DNA of 64,000 nt from Triglochin maritima (lineage: Eukaryota > Streptophyta > Magnoliopsida > Alismatales > Juncaginaceae): positions 29,138,326 through 29,202,325 of the forward strand of contig OY821791.1 in NCBI GenBank assembly GCA_963682175.1, read 5' to 3'. The notes under the pieces were generated by a model that did not search any database, was not told the DNA's origin, and saw nothing but the letters and a program-made list of their open reading frames with translations. Shown here in pieces: positions 21,760-33,988 of this stretch (position 1 is the stretch's first letter; every line of letters begins with the position of its first letter). Position numbers and translations under genes: made by a program.

Positions 21760-22982
21760 CTTTCAATTATCTTTCCAACGGATCTAGAGTCATCAAATTC
21801 TATGTTTGGATGTGAATGTGGATGTTATGAGTAAAACAAGTGAAGCGTGACGCGTGTGACGAGTTTGTCCTGAGTGGGATTGATGCATCTTTGACGTCAT
21901 TTTTCAGCTCATTATGTTCCGAATTTGGAAATATGTTAAATACAAAAGTTTTGCGACTCAAAATCATCTTTGTAACGAGTCTTCAATCGTCTTATTTGAA
22001 TATCGGAGGAGAGAGTTATGCACCAATTATTGATGATCTATCGATTTTACTGTTATGTCTTGACACACCTTTTTCACCATCGTATCATCAGAATTTGACA
22101 GGTTATAAGAGCGACTAATATGTGTTGCTTTCAATTATCTTTCCAACGGATTTGGAATCATCAAATTTTATTTTTGGATGTGGATGTTATGAGTGAAACA
22201 AGTGAAGCGTGACGCGCGGAACGAGTGCGTCCCAAGCAGGACTACGACATCCCGCGAGGGACGAGTGCGTCCCTAGTGGGATTAGTGTTTTTTCCATGCC
22301 AAATTTGGAAATATGTTAAAGACAAAAAATTTACATCTCAAAATCGTCTTTGTAACGAGTCTTGAGTCGCCTTATTTAGATATAAGAGAAGAGACTTATG
22401 CACAAATTATTGATGATATGTCGATTTTCCAGTTTCCAAATATGATCTGTCTTGAAACACGTTTTTCACCCTCGTATCATCGAAATTTGGCAAGTTGTAG
22501 GAAAGACTAATGTGTGTCTTTCAATTATCTTTCCAACAGATCTGGAATCATCAAATTCTATATTTGGATGTCGATGTTATAAGTAAAACAAGTCATGCGT
22601 CACGCGCGAGACGAGTGTGTCCCGAGCAGAACTGTTGCGTCCCGTACGGGCAAGTGGGACTAGTGCGGCTTCCACCCCATTTGTGAGCTCATTAGGTTCC
22701 GAATTTGGAAATATGTTAAATACAAAAGTTTTGTGTCTCAAAATATTCTTTGTAACGAGTCTTGATCGCCTTATTTGGATATCGGACGAGAGAGTTATGC
22801 ACAAATTATTGATGATCTGACGATTTTCTAGTTTCCAAATACAGTCTATCTTAGCACACTTTTTCACCCTCTTATTATCGGAATTTAGCATGTCGTAAGA
22901 GAGACTAATATGTGTTCCTTTCAATTATCTTTCCAATGGATCTGGAATCATCAAATTCTATGTTTGGATGTTGATGTTATGA
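21760..22982. repeat. Tandem satellite-like repeat, units of 368-400 bp
   Basis: Units start at ctttcaattatctttccaac at 21760, 22128, 22518 and 22918 (intervals 368, 390, 400 bp); the fourth is cut off at ~22982. Each has a variable GC-rich part (gtgacgcg..cgagtgcgtcc) and a conserved AT-rich part (ttccgaatttggaaatatg, then attattgatgat). No coding potential. Confidence 0.92.
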
Positions 22983-24700
22983 TTTTGGTCGACAATGACC
23001 CAGGTCGTTCAACTCGTTTTTTTGAAATCAAGTCAACTCGTTTGGTCTATTTTGTGTTAAAATCGAAAAAAGATGCCAAAATAAAACTTACATAATGAAA
23101 ATCGATCTTAATACTCTGATTTATTATGTAGGATAGTTGGAGTGAGGTTGTAGGATTTAGGGTGAAATATGTTGGGAGAGTGAGTTGAGAGAAATATGAA
23201 TGTTAGAAAGAAGAATGATATGATTTGTAATTATAACAAAAATAACAAAGGTAAATGTGACATTTGGATTTCTTTTTAAGGTCAGAAAAAGTTAATGACC
23301 CTCAAATAAATAGACCCTCAGTCAATGGGCTTATAATATATTTTTGGTTGTTTTTATGTTTTTTGGTAGAGTAAGCTTTAAATTTTCTTTTGTAAACCTA
23401 CAATATGCTTTTGTAGAACCTTATTGTCGGTTTGTGTATTCTACACTTCCTCTTGTTTAGTTATGACTTCTAGATTATTATTTTTCTTGTTCTCAAAATT
23501 AGCAAATTATTATTACTACTCTGTTATATTTTAATCTAATTTCCAAAAAAAAAGAAAAAGAAAAATTAGGCACCTTGTTTGTTGTTATACTTGCCTGGAT
23601 ACATATTATCTTTATTTTGAGGGTGTGTTTTCTGAATTCATTTCATAGGACTTATTAGTTTAATTTCTATTTGATGAACACATAGGTGATAACATAAAAT
23701 ACATTGTGTCATGATCTGTCAACTAAACGAGGTGGATTGAGATTTAAAAGGAAAAATTGCATTTTGCATTCCCTTGTTTACCTTTTATGCCTCACTTTTT
23801 ACTCCCTTTTTACGTTTCAGAATGTTTCAAACCCCCACCCTTCGATTGAAATCTATCCAAATTACACTATTATGTGACCTGAAAAGCCCCACAACACCCT
23901 TGACCTTTTATGAAAATCCCCTTGACCTCTCGTCCTTCCCCCGCCCTTCACCTGATCAGCAATAGTTACATTATTTTAGAAAGAAAAAGAGTCGTTTTTA
24001 ATCCTAGTAAGATTAAAATTGCCTAAACCTAGCCAAGACTATCAAGGCACTTATTAGAGGGTTCTTTGTCAGAAGTTGGCAGACAAACACATGTTTAAAC
24101 GATGAACCTTGAGAAAAGTATTCATCATGAAATCAACACCATTTAACAAACCATCAAAAAGAAATGCTGAAAAGTAATTCACAAAACATCAAGATTTGGC
24201 TTCAATACAATCGTTCCAATGAAACCAAACAAGTTTAATGATGTCTCCATGAATATATTTCCAATGCACATGGAAATAATAACTTATTTCAATGAGGAGC
24301 ACAAAATCATTCCGAATTGCCTCATTAGAGCTTTTGATTACAAATACTGCTTGTCGTCCAACTTAGGCTTCAATTTTATTTTCCATGTTCGGATGATTTT
24401 GCAAGTGTATGCTGCAGTATCTCGTAGCCGCAAGCTGCAAATAAAATTAACAATAAGTGAATGAGTGGATTTGTGTTCATGGTGAAGTCATGAGCTACGA
24501 ATTCAAGATCATACTTGGTTCACTTGGTTAGGACTTAGGAGTATCATGGTTGAGATCAAATCACACTCAGAGCTAGTTTGGTTATGATAGTAGTATTGAT
24601 TTACTCGTATACATGATTGGTTCAATTAGTAGTATTGATTGACTTGTACATTTCATGTACTAGTTTGAGAAATTCACACCATTTTTTAATATCCCAAAGT
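22983..24700. other. Intergenic, AT-rich
   Basis: No gene, RNA gene or transposon recognised. The last ~100 bases before 24701 would hold the 3' UTR of the minus-strand SDH7-like gene. Confidence 0.5.
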
Positions 24701-27422
24701 TTATAAAACCTTGAACAGCTGATTTAAACCAATAAGAGCTCCAAAGAAAGTAAAGCTGGTCATACCCGCAAACACAACAAGTGTAAGGACATCGCCGATC
24801 TTTCTAATCCTTCTAACAGCAGGTTTGTACGATTTGAAGTTCTTCAGAGCGGGATCTTCTGCCAAAAGCTGCAAAAAGGAACCAATCAGATAGACTCAAA
24901 CAATTGAAGAAAAACAAAAGCAAACGAAGACAATAGATTGCAGTATTTAGTGTCTTTAAGATAAATTCAGAGGGCCTTTTTTGGAAAATAATAAGGAAAA
25001 AACCGATCAGCAAGCATCCAAATGACTATCTATGTCTACCAGCAAAATACTATCTAAAGGACTCATTGTGAGGGTTAGAACAACCTACACTTGTTTGATG
25101 AACTTCATTTATGTTTACCCTCAAAAAGTCATTTTTTTACGAACATGAAACAGGGAAAAGAATCTCCTAAATTTTGGTTCATTTTCTGCAATAGAAATGT
25201 TACTATCTATCTGTGGAGTTCGGGAAACATTGAAGTATTCAAAGAATTAACATAACCAATGAGATCAACTCTTTAGCTTGTTGGAGGAAGTTATTTCAAG
25301 ATTGAGGAAAACTGGAAAGGTGTTAAAGAACCCTTTTATCACGAAAACTGGAGATGAAACTAAGGAACAAATGCAGTAGTGCGCTTGAGGCAATTAAAAA
25401 ATATTTCATGCAAATTTTTATCCTTCCTAATAATGCTACTGTTTTTTTCCTAATGCTAACTTGTTGCCTAAGGAACATCAATACAGAACTTGTTAATAAA
25501 AACTGGAAACCCTAATGAATCCCAATACTACTTATGCCATCATCCGCCCGGTTGCGCCAACGGTTAGGGTGTGAAGCTTCCACCAAATTGTTTTTTAATC
25601 GATTCCACCAAATTTTGTTTCACTTTTTTGGGATGACCACCGAGCTTAGGCATTGAGATTTTATGTTTTATCTAGCCGCAAACTTCACAATACATAATCA
25701 GGAGTTTGTAAGGTTTTGTAATGGGCAGATATAGGCTCCTCAAGACATTAGAAACAAAATAAATCCTTGTGAAAAGGCTAGGATTATTCCTGTGAAAAGA
25801 ATGGGGGTAAAATTAGTAAAGTTCAAGATTTCAGATTCATCTCCAATATCAGTCATTAGAAAGTTTAATTTTGGTGGAAATCATGAAGTATGGAAGCCCA
25901 CAAATACCTTTTTTCAAAAATTAAATTTGACATGACATTTTGAGAAATTAATTCTCAAGTAATATTAGACATCTAGAAACAACCTCACTAATCAAGCATA
26001 TACTCAATATATAAACCCACTCAGATGCATAAGAATGTGTTTAAACTTTAGAGCAAAAAACACATAGCAAGTACAGACAGCGAGCCACATACCTGTAGAT
26101 AAAACACATGAGTACTCAAAATAGATTACATCTCACACATTCTGAAACTTATAATGAATTTAATAGAAACTATTGATCTTCAATGAGATACCCTGGAAGT
26201 CCAACCATGTGTTTAACATGGTTTTGTAGAGTTTCTATCTCATTTTGATCAAAAGTCAACTCATTTATAAGACATGTGAAGAAACACACTAATTTGTGAA
26301 TACATATATTTTTCTGTATATGAATATGAAGTTACATTATTTCGGTGAATAAAATGGAAAATCCAAGACCATGGTAATACCAGATGATTGACAAACTAAA
26401 AGTAGTTTCATCAATTCCAAGGATGAACAAAGGTTTGCTCAGACCAAAAAGAGGTCAATTTCTACAAAAAAGAATGTATCCCACGGATGTCTTGGCTATA
26501 ACATTGATCCTAGAAAGTGGAAACAGATGTCGGAGTTTATGCGTTCAAGCTCATTAAAAGAAACGTTTGTTGCCTACCTTTCATAACAAATACTAAGAAA
26601 TAGATATTTTTTAATACAATAAAAGCAATGGCATGAACTAGTAAGGGTGTGCCAGGAGATGATGTGACAGCTTCTGTACAAATTTCCAATCAAGAGTTCA
26701 AAAGACCAAAACAACAACTTTTAGGGTCCAAACATATGTCCCAAGCTGTAGGAAGCTTGTCACAGCCAGCACAACTTGAGCCTTTTTTTTCAAAAAAACC
26801 TGAAAGTCCAAGTGCCACTATTGTATTTCGACAAAAGAAAGACATGTTCCTAGCTAGAACCTGGTTTTTTGTACCAAAGCCTATATCCATTTTAATCGCA
26901 TGAAACCATCATCAAATATGGTGCAACATGTGTTGAAGAAAATGCCTTGTTTTGACCAAAACTTTGATTTCTTTTTGTTTACGTACATCTTATTATCATT
27001 GACCAACTACAATGTTACAAGATAAGCCATCCTAAGTGGCAAGGAGTAACCAAAATCAAGATATACAACAACAACAAAGCCTTTTATCCCAAAACCAAAA
27101 TCAAGATATGACCCCTCAATTTTAACAGCATAATCAAAGAAGTGCAGCAACAAGATGGGACCAGCCTAATTCAATACTTACAGCTTTCTCGCGCTCGCCT
27201 AGCTCGACATGGAACCCTCGGCTTGCTTGCATAGCCTGCATCTTCATAAAACCCAATTATGAGATAAAAACTGAAAAGGTTATGGCCAATTAGAGTATTA
27301 GAGTGGGACAGATAACAGAATGCTTACCGCCGCTATTAGAGTGGGACAGATAACAGAATGCTTACCGTCGATTGGGAGCGGAGGCTAGAGAAGGAATTGG
27401 GATTCGACAAAAAAAAAGCCAT
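24701..27422 (-). CDS. SDH7: Succinate dehydrogenase subunit 7-like mitochondrial protein
   Basis: SDH7 is a small plant-specific accessory subunit of mitochondrial complex II. Coding exons on minus: 27422-27366 (19 codons), 27235-27182 (18), 24868-24701 (55 plus stop), with GT-AG borders and phase 0 joins, giving 92 residues. It begins [18 protein letters not shown], then [43 protein letters not shown], and a predicted membrane helix at ~60-84. The [19 protein letters not shown] and RRIGDVLT wording is what I recall of the Arabidopsis SDH7 proteins; the C-terminus ([15 protein letters not shown]) matches memory less well. The first 30 residues fit a mitochondrial presequence. An untranslated exon lies upstream. 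The second intron is 2.3 kb. A 38-bp duplication copies the first donor site. Confidence 0.75.
27296..27367 (-). repeat. 38-bp tandem duplication copying a 5' splice site
   Basis: A 34-bp sequence (attagagtgggacagataac..) occurs at 27296-27329 and again at 27334-27367. On the minus strand each copy carries CGGTAAGC. The copy at 27365 is the donor that keeps the SDH7-like frame. The other, at 27327, lies 38 bases further into the intron. Confidence 0.9.
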
Positions 27423-27979
27423 CTGTATTACTGTAAAGCTAAGTACCTAACACCTGCAGCAAAGAAGATCATCAGATTACTATGCAGAACCACAATAAGA
27501 TACACAACATATGCTACTAAAACAGTCCAACAAAAAGTTATTAAATGGTAAGTGTCCATTTGATTGATAATCATTTTTATCTAAAAAAATCAAATTTGGT
27601 TTACAATTAATATCTAAAAACTCAGATCTTCATGCTACGGCTGGAGTAAATTTGGGAACTGATTTTGAGATCTAAACAGATTTTGGAAAATCAGACTATC
27701 TAATTGGATTCCGAACGGACCAACATCTAAAACCCCAACAAGTACAATTGTATTTGTTTCAATGCTTGAAAAAAAAATCCTTAAAGACATTAAAAATTCC
27801 AATTCCAATCCTGAAACCATCGTTCAAATCTCAAAATACTGTAATCAAATGAATACCAAAAAACCTGAAAATTTTGCAACAATTTAGACGTCTACAATAT
27901 AATTGAAGCCCCAATTCCAACCTAATAGCTGAATTTCTGGAAACATTATTTGGATCTCTATCACATCGAAAACAACAAC

Positions 27980-27999
27980 AAACCCTAACCCTAATCCTA
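27980..27999 (-). promoter_or_regulatory. Telo-box in 5' intron of SDH7-like gene
   Basis: AAACCCTAACCCTAATCCTA, an interstitial telomere-type motif ~120 bp downstream of the 5' UTR donor. Telo-boxes are known in 5' regions of plant genes for growth and translation. TOM5 in this window has one too. Confidence 0.5.
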
Positions 28000-28118
28000 A
28001 CCACGATCAAATCGACCAAACAAACCCTAATTTCGCAGATTCAGATTCGATCGAGCAATCAAGATCGAAGAAAGAATCGATAAAAAACCGAAATTCACGA
28101 AAAACTGCTAAAAATTAC

Positions 28119-28195
28119 CTGACCACGAACGGATCGAAGAAAGAGAAGACGAGAAAGACAGACGGAATTTGTCGGGAAGAATTTTAACTGAAGTA
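28119..28195 (-). other. Probable 5' UTR exon of SDH7-like gene
   Basis: On minus, a CT-rich stretch (CTTCCCGACAAATTCCG..) ends GTGGTCAG|GTAATTT, a good donor at 28118. No ATG in it. An acceptor for the coding exon is likely GCTGCAG at ~27453-27459 or ACAG just before the ATG. The transcription start is a guess. Confidence 0.45.
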
Positions 28196-29019
28196 TTTTG
28201 CATAAAAACCCATTCGATTGGCTTATTTGCGAATCAGTTGCAAGTTGGTTGTTCGACGCTCGGGGAAGGACTCCAAAGGAGTTGTTCCAAGTCCGTCCCC
28301 TAACCAGCACGTGGTGACCCGATCTCGCCACTAGAGCAACTCAAGCAGTCTGCCAACAGCCAACGGGTTTAAGACCTATAATGCATGGGTTCCCAGATTC
28401 TCCAACGACGGAGAAAATGTCTTATGCACACCGTTTGAGGTTTGTTAGCATTTTGTTGATTGTTGTTTAGTCAAAAAAATTAAGAAGAATTGATCCCGTA
28501 AAAAATGGGGGTTTTTCGTTTGTGATTGTTAAAAGCAAAGTTAGTTGTCGTTTTGTTTGGTTTTGGAGTTTTTATGTTGATCTATTTGAGTAGTGTTTAT
28601 ACATGTAAAAAATGATGTCATTTGTTATTGTAAATGATTTTGCCTCTTTACTTGTTGGTGTTTGATGAGGTGGTTTTTAAAGTCGGTAAAAAATCAGACC
28701 TTTTGTTTCAGTTTTTATAAATTCGATTTTTCCACGATCTTGATGTGTTATTGTGGCTCGTTTTTTTGTATTTCACGATTGTGACTGTATGAGATAATCA
28801 TCGATTTATGTAGATGAACATCATATTTAATTTGTGCAAAAAATTTGGGACATTGTGGCATGTAATTCTTATCTATTTTAAATATGTTTATGTTTATCTA
28901 CATGCAAGGTCTATCAGATTAAAGTAACGATATGCAAGATTAATTACTTGTTAAATCGATTAGGGACTGTTTACCAGATAAGGTTAAGGTTCAATTCAAA
29001 ATCCAATGATGGTTGCGAT
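28196..29019. other. SDH7-like promoter side and intergenic
   Basis: A GC-richer block at 28240-28380 lies directly upstream of the untranslated exon. The rest is T-rich and shows no gene. Confidence 0.4.
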
Positions 29020-29300
29020 TAGGGGTGTAAATGAGCCGAGTCGAGCGAAATTTCGAGTCATAAGTATTATCTTATGTTATTAACAAATACAAAAAAATAA
29101 TTATGAATGGAACAATAAAAAATTGGAGCGAGCTATCGAGCCGAACATCAAATTTTTTTCGAGTTCGAGCGGCTCTTTTACCGAACCAAGTTTGAAGATT
29201 TTTTGTTTTTTCATCAAGATCCTTCATTTTCAAGTTAGACTAGAGTCGAACGTTTTTCGAGTCGAGTTCGAGTCGAGCTATCGAGTCGAACCAAACTTGA
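29020..29300. repeat. hAT-type MITE, copy 1
   Basis: Starts TAGGGGTGTAAATGAGCCGA and contains repeated cgagtcgag blocks. A long stretch (aacaaatacaaaaaaataat..gaacaataaaaaatt) recurs at 56781-57004, so this is a dispersed family. The right end is unclear. Confidence 0.55.
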
Positions 29301-29639
29301 CAGTTCAAAGGAACTTGAGGTCATTAGATATTAGGAAAGGAATTTCTTTCAATGTGTTAATCATATTTCATGTCACTCCAAAAAAAATTCTCTACAGTTG
29401 CTAGGTCAGTTCCTTGCAGAGTTTTAAAAACCGAACCAGACTGGACGGTTCGACCCGGTTGAACCAAGAACCGATGGTCCCACAACCTATTTAGTTAAAA
29501 AACTGAACTTGTCAATGAACTGTCTTGAACTCGATTGAACCGCTTTGGACCGGGTCGAACCTTTTTGTTGGACCGATTGGTCCTACCGGCTATAAAACTA
29601 TTTCATATTTCATTTTCCTACATATTTAGAATCTAAAAA

Positions 29640-31401
29640 TATTGAGGAGTTTTTGCAATTAGTCCAAAATCCAAATACTCCAAACTATAACAAAATACTC
29701 CAAAATCCAAATACTTGAGGTCATTAGATATTAGGAATATTTTCATCATATTCTTCCAATAATCATAGTTTGACCCATTAATTAAATGAGGTCTAGTTGT
29801 GCATAATCCTTCTATGTGATTAGATGATGTAGAAGTCATGCTAAAAATATGATTAAGTATGTGATTTAGCTCACAATGCTCTGATACCAAATGTAGGATC
29901 GTGAAAGTCTCTAATTCTAATCACTTTAAGCTAATTACCTGCTTGTTTAATCGATCAAAGATATGCAGCGGAATTTAAAACTAAACAAGCAAGTAAAGGA
30001 ATGGAAAATGCAAACCACAATGGAGACGGGAGATTTTACAGAGGTTCGGAACCCTACCCGGGTCCTAGTCCTCTCTTGCAAGCTCCGCTCGGATCATTGA
30101 GCTCTCCGCTCACGACTTCACTAATCACTTCCCGTTCTGGGCCGGGAGAGAACACCTTTACAACACAAGCACCGCGAACACCCTCGCTTGCTTGACCTTC
30201 TTCCTCTCACAATTCGAGAGGGAACACTTCGGGTTTTCACTGAAATCCTTGCTTCTTGAACACCAAGTGAGTGAGACAACACTCTCTAAATATTGAACAC
30301 ACTTTGAGTATGATTTGGCTATGATCAGATGTGTGGAATTTAGGCTTAGAGTGTAGGATTGGGGAAATTGGAGCTTGGGAGTTTCTCTCTAATGTATGTG
30401 ACAAATGGAAGTGTGAGAGATGTCTAATTGTGTCATGGAAACTCCTATTTATAAGCTCCTAAGGTATTATAACCGTTGGAGTTAAGTTGGGTAAGATACA
30501 TAAAATAGAAATTTGTAGGACCCAAAACTGTGTAAGTTCGGTCGACCGGATCGCGCTGCACGGTCGACCGTTTGGCAATTTTGAACTTAGTTCGGTCTAC
30601 CAGTTAAGGAACAGTTGATCGCCAAAGGCTATGTTCTAGGTACAATTAAGTTATCGATCGAACACCGAGAGAGGTTCGGTTGACCGAAAACTAACAGACT
30701 CTTCTGGGTTGACAAACATGATTAAATTCGGTCGACCGAAACAAGGTCCAAGGTCGACGAAAACCAACAGGAAGTTTTGGTTTGTCGAGATGTCTTAGTT
30801 CGGTCGACCGAACAAGGTCCTCGGTCGACCGATACACTAAATGTATTTGGGGTATTTAGGAATAATACGAATACGACCGTTGGGTATATACGACAAAGCA
30901 AACGATCGGAAATAGGTTGTTACTCAGTCGACTGAAAAGGTTTGGACGGTCGACTGAACTTGGGCAGTAAAACACTAACAGGATATATGATCACTCGGTC
31001 AACCGAATGGTCTATTTCGGTGACCGAATGTGGGTAGACAGTTCAGGTTAAGGTTTTGTGTTTTCCGGTCTAAGTTTGGGTGATCTATTGAAGTCCAAAT
31101 TATATGAAATTTTGTGTGTGACTTCTATAAGGAACCTAGTGTGTGTTTGAGTAAGTTTTAGCTCAAGTGTGCTCAATTACACAAAGTTCATAAGACTCAA
31201 AGAAAGTGCAAATTACATGTCTTGAATACAGCTTGATTACATGTGTTGACTTGAATCCTTTCTTTCTTGAGTCTTGATCACTTGTAGAGGTTAGCACAAA
31301 GCAATATATATGTAATGCAATATGTGTGCTACTCTACATGATTACAATTAAGATTATGTTAATTAAATCATCAAAACATATATTAAGACCAAAAGCCAAC
31401 G
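29640..31401 (-). mobile_element. Family C Copia remnant: LTR, primer site and gag start
   Basis: On minus: an LTR of ~1,510 bp (31401 down to 29892, ending GATCCTACA), then TTTGGTATCAGAGC at 29891-29878, a primer site for initiator tRNA-Met, then a gag start with Met at 29838 reading SSNHIEGLCTTRPHLINGSN and YDYWKNMMKIFL, as in Copia gag. The sequence breaks up near 29700, where aatactccaaaatccaa is repeated, and the remainder of the element is missing. It lies inside the hAT element. Confidence 0.85.
30535..31025. repeat. Dispersed GGTCGACC palindrome array (LTR C, minus copy)
   Basis: Five exact GGTCGACC copies and several variants (GGTCTACC, GGTTGACC, GGTCGACT, GGTCAACC) in ~490 bp, at the equivalent place in the LTR to 20532-21104. 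Confidence 0.85.
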
Positions 31402-31684
31402 TTGTGACTCCGACGACGACGACCCTCCTCCGACGTTGCGCCTCCTCCGGTGCCGCCCCTCCTCCAGTTTGGTTTAGTTTTTACTTTTTAGTGATGTTTT
31501 AGTTACGGGAATGGGTTGTTTTTAGTGATTACTTTTAATCAATATTTCTTTTAGGCTTGAGTCTCTTTGTTATTTAATGATGTTTTTAGTGATGGGTTGA
31601 TATCCTTAGTTACGGGAATGGGTTGATATCTTTTTAGTGATGTTTTGTTACATTGTTTGACTTGTTGACTTGTAGTTAAGTGAA

Positions 31685-33138
31685 ATGGAAGATGAACATG
31701 AGACTCTCATTCCTACTTCAACAGTATAAAATTCAGTTCATAGAAAAACAGATATTGCTTGGGCACATTGCACATTAGATGGAGTAGGCAGAAAATGTAA
31801 TTACTGTAAGAAATATTTCAATGGAGGGGGCGACCGGATTAAAGAACATTTAACTCAACTTAAAGGTGATGCAACGGGGTGTACCAAAGTCCCAACCACC
31901 GTCAAATATCAGATGCAAGCCTCTTTGGACAAATTTAAGGCAGAAAAAAGACAAAAAACATGTGATAGTATAGCTTCAACTTCAAGTTCACTAAGTGAAA
32001 ATCGTCGTATGGTGATTGGGAACGAGGAACAAAATATGAGTATTGAACAACTTAGACACTCGACAAACACAGAAAATATAATATTTTTTCCCGCCAAGTA
32101 CAACTTTGGGTTCTCAGCCATCCCTTAAAAGTGTTATGACAACTAAGGAAGCATTAGAAGCAGTGAACTTTAAGATTTCTAGGTGGTTTTATGATGCTTG
32201 TATTCCATTTAATGCGATAAATTCACATTGGTTTCAAAAAATGGTTGATGCCATTGCTTCCATTGGTTTGGGATATAAGGCACCAAAATATCATGCAATT
32301 CGGGGTTCCATATTATAGAAAAATGTGCCTGAAATTTGAGAGTATGTAGACAATTTCAGGAATGAATGGAAAACTTCGGGTTGTACAACAATGGCCGATG
32401 GATGGACTGATACAAGGCAAAGGACGTTGATTAACTTTCTTGTTTATTGTCTCGAGGGCACTATTTTTCTGAAATATGTTGATGTGTCTAAGTAGTCCAA
32501 GACATCTGATAAGTTGTTTGAACTTTTTAAAGAAGTCGTGGATGATGTTGGACCTGAAAATGTGGTTCATTTTGTCACCGATAATGCAGCTAACTATAAA
32601 GGTGTTAGGAAATTGTTAAACCAACATTACAGTCACATTTTATGGAGTCCTTGTGTGGCTCATTGTTTAGATATGATGCTTGAAAAGTTTGACCAGTGTT
32701 CTATTGTTAGTGGTGTTCTTGATGATGCTCGCACGATCACCAAGTTTTTGTACAATCACGGGTTTGCTTTGCACTTGATGAGGAAGTATTGCAAAGGAGA
32801 TTTGCTTCGTCCAACCACAACGAGGTTCACTACCTTTTTTTTTAACTTTGCAAAGTCTTTATAGGCATAGAGATGCTCTTCTCACCATGGTTGCAAGTAC
32901 ATAATGGTTAGATCACAAGGTTTCCAAAACCAAAATTGCCTTGAATGTGAAAGTTCTTATTGTACTTTTTATACAATGTAGGGAACAAGATGTAAAAGAT
33001 AGAAATTTGGATCCAATATCTTTTGACAACATGAAGCTATTTGATGATTGGGTTGATGAACCAGAAGTCACAGTTGAAGATCTCGAAAATTGGTTGGAAG
33101 GAGTTCACATTGAAGATCCCACAGAAGATGTGGATTGA
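31685..33138 (+). pseudogene. hAT transposase pseudogene (BED finger + DUF659)
   Basis: The transposase would excise and reinsert the surrounding hAT element. From the ATG at 31685: a BED-type zinc finger (DIAWAHCTLDG, KCNYCKKYFNGG, then IKEHL) at residues ~22-62. A frameshift near 32090 leads to the DUF659 catalytic-domain region (TMADGWTDTRQRTLINFL, FVTDNAANYKGV, LWSPCVAHCLDMML). The end is an acidic tail (DDWVDEPEVTVEDLENWLEG). Stops occur at codons 14 and ~32316, ~32337 and ~32492, plus a second frameshift after ~32870. The HATC dimerisation region is deleted around 32870-32970. It cannot make a working enzyme. Confidence 0.9.
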
Positions 33139-33643
33139 AGATCAATTTGATGTTGTCATATTTGTGCATCCAATATCTTTTGACATAAACTTATTTGTGC
33201 TTCAAATCGATTTTTTATTTATGTTTTAAATTGCTTTATATCATTGAACATTCAATATCTTTTGACATGAACTTATTTATGCTTTATGTCATGAATTATT
33301 TTTAATATTTGGTAGTTTGGTATGCATATTTTAATTTTTTAATGATTTAACAGAAATCGGTTCAAACCGGTCTGACCACCGGTCCGACCGTTAGTATTTA
33401 TTCGGTCCAGTCCGACTTCGGTTCTTAAAAATTCGGTCCAGTCCGACTTCGGTTCTTAAAAATGTTGACACCACCGGTCTGACCGTGGTTGGACCACGTT
33501 GAACCAAAACTGAAGTTTTACTGGTTCGGTTATGAAAACCTTGGTTCCTTGAATGTGTTCACCGAATTCCAAGTTATTGACAATGTATTTCCCTTTCATA
33601 GTATAATTCCACTCTTATATTTGAGTCATTAATTACATGTTTA

Positions 33644-33988
33644 GTGTTGAGAAAAAAAAAGTTGAGGTATTTCAACATACACAGTAGCGACCAAGCCAGT
33701 GATTTTAATTATTTTTGGTTTAATGATTCATCTAGTAATATAGCAAACATGAGTGGTGAAACTTTGGAACTACACTGTGAGGAATACGAAGAACTAGAGG
33801 AAGTTATTTTAACTGTTGTGGAGAGTGTCCAAGAGTATGTTGAAATATGTCTTGTGAGATTTAAGGGACACAACGCTCCTTGTACCGGTAAACAACGCAC
33901 TGAAGATTTACTAACCGGTCATTATTGGGTTTGCTTGGACCCAAAGCATATCTCTTGTCATTTTGTGTTTATTAAAAGATGTCTTTAG
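33644..33988 (+). pseudogene. Possible PIF/Harbinger nuclease N-terminal fragment
   Basis: A 114-residue open frame. The part EEYEELEEVILTVVESVQEY followed by APCTGKQRTEDLLTGHYWVC has the layout of the N-terminus of plant Harbinger-type nucleases (acidic helix, then TG..LL.GH..C). The rest of that protein does not follow. Tentative; it may be chance. Confidence 0.35.

Larger units (their letters stand above)
29417..33543 (+). mobile_element. hAT DNA transposon with 8-bp target duplication
   Basis: Left end CAGAGTTTTAAAAACCGAAC and right end (reverse complement) CAAGGTTTTCATAACCGAAC form ~21-bp inverted repeats with about four mismatches. The element is flanked by the exact 8-bp direct repeat GTTCCTTG (29409-29416 and 33544-33551), the hAT signature. 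Subterminal regions are rich in ccggtccgacc and ggttcgacc motifs. It holds a degenerate transposase (31685-33138) and is interrupted by a Copia remnant (29640-31401). Confidence 0.92.

Noticed and set aside
24219..24464. An 81-codon plus-strand frame downstream of the SDH7-like gene
   Set aside because: No recognisable domain, codon bias or splice context.
25550..25760. Possible SINE head (ttgcgccaacggttagggtgtg)
   Set aside because: It is A-box-like only. The B box and a defined tail are absent, and it lies in the SDH7-like intron without visible target duplications.
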